Shown in pieces: positions 34,686-43,372 of a stretch of DNA of 64,000 bases. The translations under genes were made by a program, and so were the position numbers. Source of the DNA: JACVRW01 sp963771715 (lineage in GTDB: Bacteria > Actinomycetota > Thermoleophilia > Solirubrobacterales > Thermoleophilaceae); the NCBI GenBank assembly GCA_963771715.1, contig CAVYUQ010000008.1:62001-126000 (forward strand), read 5' to 3'. The stretch's first letter is position 1; each line of letters begins with the position of its first letter. The notes under the pieces are model-generated. The model saw only the letters and a program-made list of their open reading frames with translations, was not told the origin of the DNA and did no database searches.

Positions 34686-35080
34686 CCTACGGCTTCCAGG
34701 GCCTGGTCGCGGTCGAGGAAGAACTCGATGCTCGTGATCGCCTGCTCCCGGACCGTCCAGACCATCGCCATCGAAATTTCGCCCTGCGCACCGCTCGCCT
34801 TCCCTCGGCCAACCCAACGGACCAGCACGACGACCTTGTCGTCCACGTCGATCAGGTCCTCCGTCTGCTGGGCGAAGTCCAAGGTGCCCATGCGGTCCAG
34901 GATCACCTGCCGGACCTGCTCGATACCTCGGTAGGTAGCGGAGCCGGGCCAGGCCGGATCTTCCCGCCATTCCACGTCCGGGTGGGCAGCTTCGAGAAAG
35001 ACCGGAAGCGCCGCCTCAAAGCCCTCCGCGTCCATCACGTGGGTGACCCGCCGGACAACCTCGACGTTCTCCTGCGACAT
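34673..35080 (-). CDS. SnoaL-like (NTF2 fold) protein
   Basis: A 135-residue protein that begins MSQENVEVVRRVTHVMDAEG, a start characteristic of a SnoaL-like family greatly expanded in Solirubrobacterales. The NTF2-like cone is completed by HPDVEWREDPAWPGSATYRG, VVVLVRWVGRG and a final strand pair. Members are cyclases, isomerases or simple ligand-binding proteins; no catalytic residue set is clear here. It is on its own, with hairpins on both sides. Confidence 0.85.
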   Translation of the reverse strand: MSQENVEVVRRVTHVMDAEGFEAALPVFLEAAHPDVEWREDPAWPGSATYRGIEQVRQVILDRMGTLDFAQQTEDLIDVDDKVVVLVRWVGRGKASGAQGEISMAMVWTVREQAITSIEFFLDRDQALEAVGLRE

Positions 35081-35127
35081 CGCCCTGCAGTATCTCGCGC
35101 TCCACCCGCGCGGTGACGGCGGCGATT

Positions 35128-35161
35128 CCGGACAGAGGCGCGCTATGCGCGCCTCGTCCGG
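35128..35161 (-). terminator. Terminator-like hairpin after pilC
   Basis: CCGGAC-A-GAGGCGCGC, TAT, GCGCGCCTC-GTCCGG: a 15-bp stem with one bulge, 20 bases after the pilC stop on the minus strand. No T-run follows. It likely marks the end of the pilB-pilT-pilC transcript. Confidence 0.6.
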
Positions 35162-35182
35162 CGGCGCGGCTGCCGTGCCGTG

Positions 35183-36397
35183 CTACTTGATCTGGTCGTA
35201 GACCTTGAACATCGGCAGGTACATCGCGATCACGATGAACCCGACGATGGCGCCGACGACCACGATCATGATCGGCTCGAGGATCGAGGTGAGGGCCTTG
35301 ACGGCGGCCTCGACCTGCTCCTCGTAGAAGTCGGCGACCTTGGTCATCATCGTCTCGAGGGCGCCGGTCTCCTCGCCCACGCCGATCATCTGCGTGACCA
35401 TGACGGGGAAGGCCTCGGGCACCGCGGCCATCGGGGCCGTGAGCGAGCCGCCCTTCTTGACCGACTCGCGGACGTCGTCCATTGCCTTCTCGACGACCTT
35501 GTTGCCGGATGTCTTGCCGGTGATGTCGATCGCCTCGAGCATCGGCACGCCGGCCGCGATCAGGCCCGAGAACGTGCGCGAGAATCGGGCCAGCGCCACC
35601 TTCTGCACGATGTCCCCGATCTTCATCGGGAACTTCAGCTTCAGGCGGTCCCACTGCATCCGGCCGCGCTCCGAGTTCTTCCACTTGCGGAAGAGCCAGA
35701 CGGTCCCGAAGGCAACGCCGAACATCACATACCAGCGCTGCGTGACCATGTGCGAGAGGAAGACCGTGAACTTGGTAATGGCCGGCAGCTCGCCGCCGAA
35801 GTCCTTGAAGATCTTCTCGAACACTGGGACGAGGAAGGCCACGAGGGCGAACAGCACGACGAGCGCGAAGCCGCCGATCAGCGCCGGGTAGATCATCGCG
35901 GCCTTGATCTGGCGCCGCAGGGCCGCATCCTTCTCGAGCTGCTCGGCCACGCGGACGAGCGTGCTGTCCAGGATTCCTCCGGTCTCGCCGGCCTGGACCA
36001 TCGCTACGTAGAGGTCGTTGAACAGGTCCGGGTGCTTGGCGAGCGAGTCAGAGAGCGCCAGCCCGGCCTCGACGTCCTTGCGGACCGCGATCCAGACGTC
36101 GCGGAGCTTGTCGTTCTCCGTCTGCTCCTCGATCACGTACAGCGACCGCAGCAGCGACATGCCGGAGTTGACCATCGTCGAGAGCTGGCGAGTGGCGATG
36201 ACGAGCTCGTCGGCCTTCACGCGCTTGAAGCGCGCGAGGATGTCGCCCGCGCTCGCGGGGACCTGCTCCTCGATGTCGACGACGATCAGGCCCTTGGAGC
36301 GCAGCTGCGCCGCGACGGCCTGCTTGTCGCCCGCCTCCATCTCCCCCTTCGAGGGAGCGCCGGAGAGGTCAAGCGCCTTGAATGCGTACGTGGCCAT
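35183..36397 (-). CDS. pilC: Type IV pilus inner membrane platform protein
   Basis: A 404-residue T2SF-family protein. It has two repeats of the cytoplasmic helical domain (about 70-190: LSTMVNSGMSLLRSLYVIEEQ, and 270-380: FSGLIAAGVPMLEAIDITGK), each followed by membrane helices, with the usual GETGG and GEETGALETMM motifs. It is the membrane platform on which the ATPases PilB and PilT act. It starts 3 bases after the pilT stop and ends the operon. Confidence 0.96.
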   Translation of the reverse strand: MATYAFKALDLSGAPSKGEMEAGDKQAVAAQLRSKGLIVVDIEEQVPASAGDILARFKRVKADELVIATRQLSTMVNSGMSLLRSLYVIEEQTENDKLRDVWIAVRKDVEAGLALSDSLAKHPDLFNDLYVAMVQAGETGGILDSTLVRVAEQLEKDAALRRQIKAAMIYPALIGGFALVVLFALVAFLVPVFEKIFKDFGGELPAITKFTVFLSHMVTQRWYVMFGVAFGTVWLFRKWKNSERGRMQWDRLKLKFPMKIGDIVQKVALARFSRTFSGLIAAGVPMLEAIDITGKTSGNKVVEKAMDDVRESVKKGGSLTAPMAAVPEAFPVMVTQMIGVGEETGALETMMTKVADFYEEQVEAAVKALTSILEPIMIVVVGAIVGFIVIAMYLPMFKVYDQIK

Positions 36398-36400
36398 GGC

Positions 36401-37474
36401 TCAGGCCGCCCTCACGGTGCCCATCAGGCGACGGAGCTCCTCGGGCGCCGAGGAACGCGCCTCCGCGAGCTCGCGCGAGATCTTGTTCTCCCGCACCAGC
36501 TGCACGAGCGAGGCGTCCATCGTCTGCATGCCGTGCGTGCCGCCGGTCTGGAGCGCCGAGTAGATCTGGTGCGTCTTGCCCTCGCGGATCAGGTTGCGGA
36601 CCGCGGGGGTCGGCACGAGCACCTCGACGGCGACGCAGCGGCCCTTGCCGTCAGCCGTCGGGAGCAGCTGCTGGGTCACGATGCCCTGAAGCGCAACCGA
36701 TAGCTGCACGCGCACCTGCTGCTGCTGCTCGGGCGGGAACACGTCCACGATGCGGTCCACCGTCTGCGCGGTGTCCTGGGTGTGGAGCGTCGCGAAGACG
36801 AGGTGCCCCGTCTCGGCCGCGGTCAGTGCGGTCGAGATCGTCTCGAGGTCTCTCATCTCGCCGACGAGGATCACGTCCGGGTCCTGGCGCAGCGCGGCCT
36901 TGAGGCCGAGCCCGAAGCTCTGCGCATCCGCGCCGAGCTCGCGCTGGTTCACGATGCACTTCTTGTGCTTGTGCAGGAACTCGATCGGGTCCTCGATGGT
37001 GAGGATGTGCTCGTGGCGCGTGTCGTTGATCAGGTCGAGCATCGCCGCGAGCGACGTGGACTTGCCTGAGCCGGTCGGCCCAGTGACGAGAACGAAGCCA
37101 CGCGGCTTCTTCGTGAAGTCCTCCAGGATGGGCGGGAGCCCGAGCGAGGAGAGCTTCGGCATGTCGTGCGGGATCAGGCGGAAGGCTGCCGACAGCGCCG
37201 CGCGCTGCATGTACGCGTTCACGCGGAAGCGGGCCTTCCCCGGGATCGAGTAGGCGAGGTCGATCTGCCAATCGGTCTCCAGCCGCTGGCGCTGCTCGTT
37301 CGTGAGGATCGAGTAGATGACCTCACGAGTGAGCTGCGGCGTCAGATGTGGGTAATCCAACGCATGCAGCCGGCCGTGGTGGCGGATCATGGGCGGTGAG
37401 CCTGCTGTCAGATGGAGATCGGAGGCATTGCGCTCCATCACCTGCAGCAGGACTTCTGCGAAGTCGAACTCCAT
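36401..37474 (-). CDS. pilT: Pilus retraction ATPase
   Basis: A 357-residue hexameric ATPase. I start at ATG 37474 (MEFDFAEVLLQVMERNASDLHL), which has AGGAG 5 bases ahead; the longer upstream frame is pilB tail in another frame. Walker A is GPTGSGKST, the Asp box ITIEDPIEF, Walker B DPDVILVGEMRD and the His box LVFATLHTQDTAQTVDR. PilT proteins power pilus retraction and twitching. The GCCGATAGG stretch between pilB and pilT resembles a sigma-28 -10 but has no TAAA at the right distance. Confidence 0.95.
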   Translation of the reverse strand: MEFDFAEVLLQVMERNASDLHLTAGSPPMIRHHGRLHALDYPHLTPQLTREVIYSILTNEQRQRLETDWQIDLAYSIPGKARFRVNAYMQRAALSAAFRLIPHDMPKLSSLGLPPILEDFTKKPRGFVLVTGPTGSGKSTSLAAMLDLINDTRHEHILTIEDPIEFLHKHKKCIVNQRELGADAQSFGLGLKAALRQDPDVILVGEMRDLETISTALTAAETGHLVFATLHTQDTAQTVDRIVDVFPPEQQQQVRVQLSVALQGIVTQQLLPTADGKGRCVAVEVLVPTPAVRNLIREGKTHQIYSALQTGGTHGMQTMDASLVQLVRENKISRELAEARSSAPEELRRLMGTVRAA

Positions 37475-37502
37475 CAGAACTCCTATCGGCTGGAGGGTGC
37501 AA

Positions 37503-39263
37503 TCACGTGACTCTTGCCACCTCGGCAATGGACGTGATTCCGTTTTTGACCTTTTCGAAGCCGTCCGCGCGCAGCGGGCGCATGCCCTGCGCGACGGCCA
37601 CCTTCCGGATTTCCTCGGACGAGGCACGCTCGACGGTGAGGTCGCGAATCTCGTCTGAGACCGACATGACCTCGTAGAGGCCCGTCCTGCCCTTGTAGCC
37701 GGTGCCGCCGCAGCGGCTGCAGCCCACGGGCTCGTAGGCCTCGAGGTCGAAGGCCACGTTGAAGCCCGCCTTCTCGAGCGAGGAGACGCTCAGCATGGTC
37801 CGGCTCTTGCAGTACGTGCAGAGCTGCCGCACGAGCCGCTGGGCGACGATGCACACGATCGCCGACGCGCTCAGGAACGGCTCGATGTTCATCTCGGTGA
37901 GGCGCGTGATGGCCGACGGCGCGTCGTTCGTGTGCAGCGTCGACAGCACGAGGTGGCCGGTGAGCGCCGACTCGATGGCGATCTTGGCCGTCTCGCCGTC
38001 CCGGATCTCGCCGACCATGATCACGTCGGGGTCGGCGCGCAGCATGGCGCGCAGGCCGTTTGCGAAGGTGAGCCCCGCCTTGAGGTTCACCTGGAGCTGG
38101 TTCACGCCCGCGAGCCGGTACTCGACCGGGTCCTCGATCGTGATGATGTTGCGCGCCGGCTCGTTGATCTCATTGAGCGCGCCGTAGAGGGTCGTGGACT
38201 TGCCGGAGCCGGTCGGGCCGGTCACGAGCACCGCGCCGTAGGAGCGGCGGAAGGCCTCCTCGAAGATATGGGCGCTCTGCTCGGACATCCCGAGCGAGTC
38301 GAGGCCGATCAGGGCCTGCGACTTGTCCAGGATTCGCATGACGATGCCCTCGCCGTCCACGCGCGGCATGGTCACGACGCGGGTGTCGATGGCGTGCTTC
38401 TCGACGGTGAGCGACACGCGGCCGTCCTGCGGCACGCGCTTCTCCGCGATGTCCAGGTCCGACATGATCTTCACGCGCGAAATCACGCCGGCGATCATGC
38501 GACGCGGGATCTGGGTCGTCTCCCGGAGCACGCCGTCCACTCGGAAGCGCACGCGCATCTCGCGGCCCTCGGGCTCGAAGTGGATGTCGGACGCGCCCTC
38601 CTCGACCGCCTGGCCGATGATCGAGTTGACGAGCTTGATGACCGGGGCGTCGTCCGCGGACTCGCGGATCTCCGAGACCTCGGCCAGCTCCTCCTCGCCG
38701 AGGTCGATGGCCGCCGCGACCGCGTCGTCGAAGCGGCTCATGCGCCCGATCAGGCCCGAGATGTCGTCCGGCGACGCCACGACCGGCCGGACCTCGTTGC
38801 CCGTCATCAGCTTCAGGTCGTCGAGCGCGAGCACGTTCGACGGGTCAGCCATGGCCACCATCAGCTGGCCGCCGTCGTCGAAGCCGATCGGCACCGCGCC
38901 GAGCCGGCGCGCCGCCTGCGGCGTGATCGAGTTCAGGGCGCTGACGTCGGTCTTGTAGATCGTCAGGTCGACGTGGTCGAGGCCGAAGCGCTGGGCCACG
39001 GCCCGTGCGAGCTGGTCGCCCGTGATCGACCCGGACTCGAGCAGAACCTGCTCGGGCGAGCGCCCGGAGGCCTTGCCCTCCTCGACGGCGGCGTCCACGC
39101 GCTCGCGCGTGAGCGCGCCCATCTCGACGATCACGTCGGAGATGAAGCGTGAGCCGCTGGACTTCTTCTTCGGAGGAGTCAGCCCATTGCTGGGGACGGG
39201 CTGGGCCTCGGCTTCGCCCTCAGGCACGGCGCGCAACGGCGCCGCACCCTCCTTCTTGGTCAT
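37503..39263 (-). CDS. pilB: Pilus extension ATPase
   Basis: A 586-residue GspE/PilB ATPase. An N-terminal MshEN-type domain (about 38-190: FISDVIVEMGALTRERVDAA, LAQRFGL-like VAQRFGLDHVDL) could bind c-di-GMP, as shown for MshE and some PilB proteins; this is inference from the fold. The core has Walker A GPTGSGKST, IEDPVEYRLAGVNQLQVN, Walker B DPDVIMVGEIRD, and a zinc site CTYC...CSRCGG near 500-535. It drives pilin polymerisation. The start ATG 39263 overlaps the stop of the gene ahead by 4 bases. Confidence 0.95.
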   Translation of the reverse strand: MTKKEGAAPLRAVPEGEAEAQPVPSNGLTPPKKKSSGSRFISDVIVEMGALTRERVDAAVEEGKASGRSPEQVLLESGSITGDQLARAVAQRFGLDHVDLTIYKTDVSALNSITPQAARRLGAVPIGFDDGGQLMVAMADPSNVLALDDLKLMTGNEVRPVVASPDDISGLIGRMSRFDDAVAAAIDLGEEELAEVSEIRESADDAPVIKLVNSIIGQAVEEGASDIHFEPEGREMRVRFRVDGVLRETTQIPRRMIAGVISRVKIMSDLDIAEKRVPQDGRVSLTVEKHAIDTRVVTMPRVDGEGIVMRILDKSQALIGLDSLGMSEQSAHIFEEAFRRSYGAVLVTGPTGSGKSTTLYGALNEINEPARNIITIEDPVEYRLAGVNQLQVNLKAGLTFANGLRAMLRADPDVIMVGEIRDGETAKIAIESALTGHLVLSTLHTNDAPSAITRLTEMNIEPFLSASAIVCIVAQRLVRQLCTYCKSRTMLSVSSLEKAGFNVAFDLEAYEPVGCSRCGGTGYKGRTGLYEVMSVSDEIRDLTVERASSEEIRKVAVAQGMRPLRADGFEKVKNGITSIAEVARVT

Positions 39264-40549
39264 CGCGCGTCGGCGACTACCTGGACAAGCGAATCGGCGT
39301 CGATGTAGCCCTCGATCAGGCTCGCCTTGCCGCTGCGCCCAATCACCACGATCGCCGGTGCCTGGTTGACGCCGAGATCCTCAACCATGGACCCGTAGCG
39401 GTCCACGTTCCGCACGTCGTCTGTGAGGACGACAACGTTCTTCGTGCGCCGGTCGAGCGACCGGACCGACGTTTCGACGGCCCTGTCGTCGAGCCCTCTG
39501 TGGTTCTCGAAGAAGATCACGACCTTACGCTTATCGGCGACTGCGCGCTCGGCCTTCACATGCGCGTTCGTGTTCGGCACGCCGAGCCTCAGCTCCTCGC
39601 GCGTGACCCCGACCTGGCTGCCGAGGCCGCCGACGAAGCCGGTCGCGAGCTGGCCGAACTGGCCGCTCGGCAACCCGTTCTTGACCTTCGCCGGACGCGT
39701 GATGCTCTGAGGCTTGTTCACGCCCGAGAGCTGCAGGTCGAACGCGGCGTCGACCCGGCGGCCGCCGTCGCCCTTCCCGGAGAACTCGAGCGAGACGCGG
39801 CGCACGATCTTGTCGTCGCCCACCCAGGCGTCGAGGTGGCCGTCGCTGACGACCTTGGCGAGGCGCTCGTCGGCGTTCGCCGGCACCTGCCCGATGCGGC
39901 CGGTCGCCTTGAAGACATCCGTGATCGCCTTCACCGAGTTGACGTCGCCGGAGACGTGCGTGACCTGCACGCCGTCCATCTGCTCGGTGCCCTCGGACTT
40001 GACGTTGCGTAGCCAGCTGCTGGGGTCGAGATCAAGCTTCGAGGCCTCGCTTGCCGGAGCGGCGCCGCTCTCGCGCGCCTCGACGATTTGGCTCCATGAA
40101 TCCTGGGGCACCGCGTAGCCGGTGTCGCCGCGGGTGAGCCACGCGCGATCGCCCGTGGTCACGAATCCGCCACGCCCGTCGAAGCCGGGCACGTCCAGGC
40201 TCACCTGCACGTCGACCTTGGGCATCTCCTTGGCCGCGCCGAGCTCGAATGCGCCGGAGGTCCTGATCACGTTGCGCTCGCCGCCCGAGCTGAACGAGAG
40301 GCGGCCGTCGAAGCTGGCGCTCTCGAGCGCGTCGGGCGTGAGGCCGGCCCTCAGAAGCTCCTGCGGAGCGGCCGAGGAGGACTGCTCGGGCGTCGACGGG
40401 GCGGGCGCCGAACCCGGGTCGGCTGCCTTCTGCGCCGCCGGAGCGGCGTCATCGGCACCGCTGTTGCGGGCGTTCTGGACCGCGAAGACTGTCGCTCCAA
40501 GGAGCGCGACTCCGAGGAGGGCGAGGAGGAGGGGGCGGGAGAGCGCCAT
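39260..40549 (-). CDS. Membrane-anchored protein with thioredoxin-like C-terminal domain, first gene of pilB operon
   Basis: A 429-residue protein with one N-terminal helix (residues 6-24) and a low-complexity Ala/Pro/Ser linker to about 65. Residues 66-300 form a beta-rich domain (ASFDGRLSFSSGG, VDVQVSLDVPGFDGRGGF, GDRAWLTRGDTGYAVP) similar in layout to the LppX/LprG lipid-binding fold. Residues 335-429 are thioredoxin-like (KVVIFFENHRGLDDRAV, VNQAPAIVVIGRSG), but the CxxC active site is missing. Function is unknown. It heads the operon with pilB, pilT and pilC under a sigma-28-type promoter, so a pilus role is likely. Confidence 0.7.
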   Translation of the reverse strand: MALSRPLLLALLGVALLGATVFAVQNARNSGADDAAPAAQKAADPGSAPAPSTPEQSSSAAPQELLRAGLTPDALESASFDGRLSFSSGGERNVIRTSGAFELGAAKEMPKVDVQVSLDVPGFDGRGGFVTTGDRAWLTRGDTGYAVPQDSWSQIVEARESGAAPASEASKLDLDPSSWLRNVKSEGTEQMDGVQVTHVSGDVNSVKAITDVFKATGRIGQVPANADERLAKVVSDGHLDAWVGDDKIVRRVSLEFSGKGDGGRRVDAAFDLQLSGVNKPQSITRPAKVKNGLPSGQFGQLATGFVGGLGSQVGVTREELRLGVPNTNAHVKAERAVADKRKVVIFFENHRGLDDRAVETSVRSLDRRTKNVVVLTDDVRNVDRYGSMVEDLGVNQAPAIVVIGRSGKASLIEGYIDADSLVQVVADAR

Positions 40550-40557
40550 TGCCTCGC

Positions 40558-40585
40558 ATATCGGCAGGCGTCCGGCTCTGGTTTA
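40558..40585 (-). promoter_or_regulatory. FliA/SigD/WhiG-type promoter of the pilB-pilT-pilC operon
   Basis: On the minus strand TAAA (40585-40582), 16 bases, then GCCGATAT (40565-40558). It matches the sigma-28 family form closely and has the same spacing as the pilA site. The ATG is only 8 bases from the -10, so the message should be leaderless or nearly so. Confidence 0.7.
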
Positions 40586-40601
40586 GGCCTGGGCGTATGT
40601 A

Positions 40602-41379
40602 CTAGACGCGGGACCGGAAGGCCGCTTTGCGCATGGTCTCCACCGGTGGCTCGGTCCCGGTCCAGAGCTCGAGGCTGCGCGCACCCTGCCGCACGAGCAC
40701 CTCGAGCCCGTCGACCACGCGCGCGCCGCGCTCCTCCGCCCAGCGGACGACGGGGGTCGGAGCGGCGCCGTAGACGAGGTCGGCGACCACGCGGGCGTCG
40801 ACTAGCGGCAGCCCGTCGAGCGAGTCTCCGGCACGCAGCCCGACGGAGGTGGCGTTCACCAGCAGCTCGGACGGGCCGGGGCGCTCCGCGTGGCCCACCT
40901 CCAGGTCGGCCGCCAGCTCCGCGGCCTGCTCGGGCGTGCGGCTCCAGACCGTCACGTCGACCCCCGCCTGTGCGAGCGCCCAGGCCGCCGCACGGGCGGC
41001 GCCCCCGGCCCCCAGCACGAGCGCGCTTCCGGGCAGTGGCTCGCCGAGTGCGTCGAGGAGGCCGCCGGCGTCGGTGTTGTCCCCAAGGATGCGGCCGTCC
41101 TCCTCGAAGGTGAGCGTGTTCACCGCGCCGATCGCGCGCGCCGAATCACTCAGCTCGTCGGCGAGGTCGTGGGCCGCGAGCTTGTGGGGGATCGTCACGT
41201 TGGCGCCGCGGTAGCCCGACCCCGGCAGGGCCGTCACGGTTTGCTCGAAGCGCTCGGGCGGCACCGGCAGCCTCAGGTAGCGCCAGTCGAGGCCGAGCTC
41301 GGCCGAAGGCCGCGTTCATCATCTCCGGCGAGCGGCTGTGTCCGACCGGGAAGCCGAGGACGCCGGCGAGCGTGCTCAA
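40602..41379 (-). pseudogene. aroE: Shikimate dehydrogenase, frameshifted near the N-terminus
   Basis: Reduces 3-dehydroshikimate to shikimate with NADPH. TTG 41379 overlaps the mltG stop and begins STLAGVLGFPVGHSRSPEMMNAAF, the substrate-binding N-terminus. One extra base at about 41303 then breaks the frame. Without it the protein reads AELGLDWRYLRLPV and joins PPERFEQTVTALPG in the long second frame. That frame holds GANVTIPHK (catalytic Lys), GDNTDAGG, the nucleotide-binding VLGAGGAARA and NATSVGL. Every catalytic element is present. Because the pathway is otherwise complete here, an assembly indel is the simplest view. Confidence 0.85.
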
Positions 41380-42848
41380 CAGGTCGTCGGCGACTTGCCG
41401 CCGTTCTTGTCCCGGGCGCGGTTGTACTGGTTCACGTAGCCCTGGAACTCGGCGTCAGTCTTGGCGAAGTTGTGCTTCCCGCATGTGCCCGGCTTCACCA
41501 CGTAGAAGAGGAAGCCCGTTTTGGCCGGGTGGGCCGCGGCCTTGATCGAGGCGAGCCCCGGGTTGCCGATCGGACCGGGCGGAAGCCCCGGGTGCACGCG
41601 CGTGTTGTACGGGCTCGGGTTCTGGAGCTCCGACACCTTCAGCGGGCGCTTCCAGTTCCCGACCGCGAAGCGCGTGGTGGCGTCGATGTCGAGGCGGATG
41701 TCGTCGCGCAGGCGGTTGTAGATCACGGACGCGATGATCGGGCGCTCCCTCGCCACCATCGCCTCGCGCTCGATCAGCGACGCGATGATCAGCACGTCGT
41801 ACGCATTCAGGTTCTTGCGCTTGGCGAAGCCGAGGTCCACCTTGTCGAAGTTGCGCTTGAACTGAGCGAGCTGTTGGTCGCGCAAGCGGGCCACCCGCTG
41901 GCCCTTCTTGAGCTCGTAGGTGGCCGGGAACAGGAAGCCCTCGAGGCTGGTGGCGCGCTTCGCCCCGTAGTCACTCGGGTCGAGCGACGGCGAGCGGCGC
42001 GTGGCGCGCGTGTAGTTGCCGCGCAGGCCCTTGGTGAGGGGGCGAATCTCCTTGCGGGACAGGCCCTCGGGGATGGCCACCTGAACGACGTTCGGCGGCA
42101 CGCCCGCCTTGAGCACGTCGAGCGCGGCGGCGTAGGTCATGTCCTCGCGCAGCTCGTAGGAGCCTGGCCGCAGGTTGCCGCTGTCGCCGCCGATGCGCGC
42201 GCGCAGCTGGAAGAAGCCGGCGTCATCGATCACGCCGCTCTTCTCGAGGCGGTCGGCTATGTCAGAGAGGCTCGATCCCTGCGGGATGGTCACCCGCACC
42301 GTCTTGCCGTCGTCGTCTTTGAACGGCTGGAGCAGCATGACCAGGAACCAGGCGATGCCGGCCAGGATCAGGGCGAGCGCCCCGAGAGCGATCAGCCTGC
42401 CGGGGCCGCGCCGCCCGCGAGCGGTGCGCCGGCCACCCGGTTCGCGGCCTCCACCATCCCCGCCCTGGGTAAGGCGCCTTGCGTCCGCGAGCCAGTCGCG
42501 GCGGTGCCCGTCGGTCGCCGCAGGCTGCTCGACGGTCTCGTCCGGCCGACCCGGCGGGGCCGCGGTGCCTGTGGCGGCCGTGCCGGTGGCCGCGCTCATC
42601 GGCGCGGGCGCGGTACGGCGCGCGGCCGGCTCAGGCGCGAGGGGCTCGGCGTGCAGCACGTCAGCGCGCGCGGGCTCCGCGTGCGGCGGCTCGGCGCGCG
42701 CGGGCTCCACGCGCGGCGGCTCCACGCGCCTCGGCTGCGGCGCGGGCCTCCCCTCCCGTGCGGCCCGGCGGGCCTCGCGCTCAAGGCGCGCGGCCTCCCG
42801 CTCCTCGGGCGAACGGCCGCCCGGGACGGGCGGCGGCGCGGGACTCAC
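41376..42848 (-). CDS. mltG: Endolytic murein transglycosylase MltG
   Basis: A 490-residue membrane protein. The first 150 residues are a cytoplasmic, Arg/Glu/Pro/Ala-rich tail with repeated motifs (EPPRVEPARAEPPHAEPARA). One helix at about 155-175 (LIALGALALILAGIAWFLVMLL) leads to a LysM-like segment (VTIPQGSSLSDIADRLEKSG) and the YceG catalytic domain. The catalytic Glu is in IIASLIEREA, with YNTRVHPGLPPGPIGNPG and the AHPAKTGFLFYV end. It cleaves nascent peptidoglycan strands. It lies between ruvX and aroE with 4-nt overlaps on both sides. Confidence 0.93.
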   Translation of the reverse strand: MSPAPPPVPGGRSPEEREAARLEREARRAAREGRPAPQPRRVEPPRVEPARAEPPHAEPARADVLHAEPLAPEPAARRTAPAPMSAATGTAATGTAAPPGRPDETVEQPAATDGHRRDWLADARRLTQGGDGGGREPGGRRTARGRRGPGRLIALGALALILAGIAWFLVMLLQPFKDDDGKTVRVTIPQGSSLSDIADRLEKSGVIDDAGFFQLRARIGGDSGNLRPGSYELREDMTYAAALDVLKAGVPPNVVQVAIPEGLSRKEIRPLTKGLRGNYTRATRRSPSLDPSDYGAKRATSLEGFLFPATYELKKGQRVARLRDQQLAQFKRNFDKVDLGFAKRKNLNAYDVLIIASLIEREAMVARERPIIASVIYNRLRDDIRLDIDATTRFAVGNWKRPLKVSELQNPSPYNTRVHPGLPPGPIGNPGLASIKAAAHPAKTGFLFYVVKPGTCGKHNFAKTDAEFQGYVNQYNRARDKNGGKSPTTC

Positions 42849-43243
42849 TCGGGGGCGCCCGCTCGGCTGCGGGCGAGGTAGCTCTCCAGCAGATGGGCCG
42901 CGGCGCGTGAGTCCGCGTCACCCTCTCCCCCGGTGCGCTCCGCGAGTCGCGTGGTCAGGCGCTCGTCGTGAAGCTCCACCGGTACCGAGACTCTCCGCTC
43001 CAGGCGCTCGGCAAACGTGCGGGCCTCGGCGGCCTGATGCCCCTCCTCGCCGCCGAGCGTCAGCGGCAGGCCCACGACCACGCGCTCAGCGCCGTGCTCC
43101 TCCACGAGCCGAGCCAGCGCAGCGAGGCCGCGCTTCGTGTCCGGGCGCTCCACTACGCCGAGCGGCGTGGCGAGCGTGCCGCTCGGGTCCGAGATCGCGC
43201 AACCGCAGCGCGCGGACCCGTGGTCGAGCGCAAGGACGCGCAT
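42845..43243 (-). CDS. ruvX: Putative pre-16S rRNA nuclease (YqgF/RuvX)
   Basis: A 132-residue RNase H-fold protein. MRVLALDHGSARCGCAISDP has the first catalytic Asp; VVVGLPLTLGGEEG and VELHDERLTTRLAE supply the second acidic region, and the C-terminal AAAHLLESYL helix ends it. The family matures the 5' end of 16S rRNA. The position between alaS and mltG is conserved across many bacteria. Confidence 0.93.
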   Translation of the reverse strand: MRVLALDHGSARCGCAISDPSGTLATPLGVVERPDTKRGLAALARLVEEHGAERVVVGLPLTLGGEEGHQAAEARTFAERLERRVSVPVELHDERLTTRLAERTGGEGDADSRAAAHLLESYLARSRAGAPE

Positions 43244-43279
43244 CAGCGGGGAACCTCGCCCCTGCGGACGCGGCGACCA

Positions 43280-43326
43280 TCGAGTGTCGACTTTTCCCCG
43301 CTATAGGCAAGTAAGTCGACACTCGA
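43280..43326. repeat. 14-bp perfect inverted repeat between alaS and ruvX
   Basis: TCGAGTGTCGACTT (43280-43293) and its exact reverse complement AAGTCGACACTCGA (43313-43326) are separated by 19 bases that include CCCCGCTATAGG. The gap between the two genes is 129 bases. It could be an operator, a terminator or a recombination site; no T-run is present. Confidence 0.75.
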
Positions 43327-43372
43327 CCCTCGGAGTGCTCTGCCCCCCGTCATTGGCGCTGGCACCCCGTCA

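Noticed and set aside
37484..37490. GCCGATAGG ahead of pilT as a fourth sigma-28 promoter
   Set aside because: No TAAA-like -35 lies 15-16 bases upstream; pilT is probably carried on the pilB transcript.
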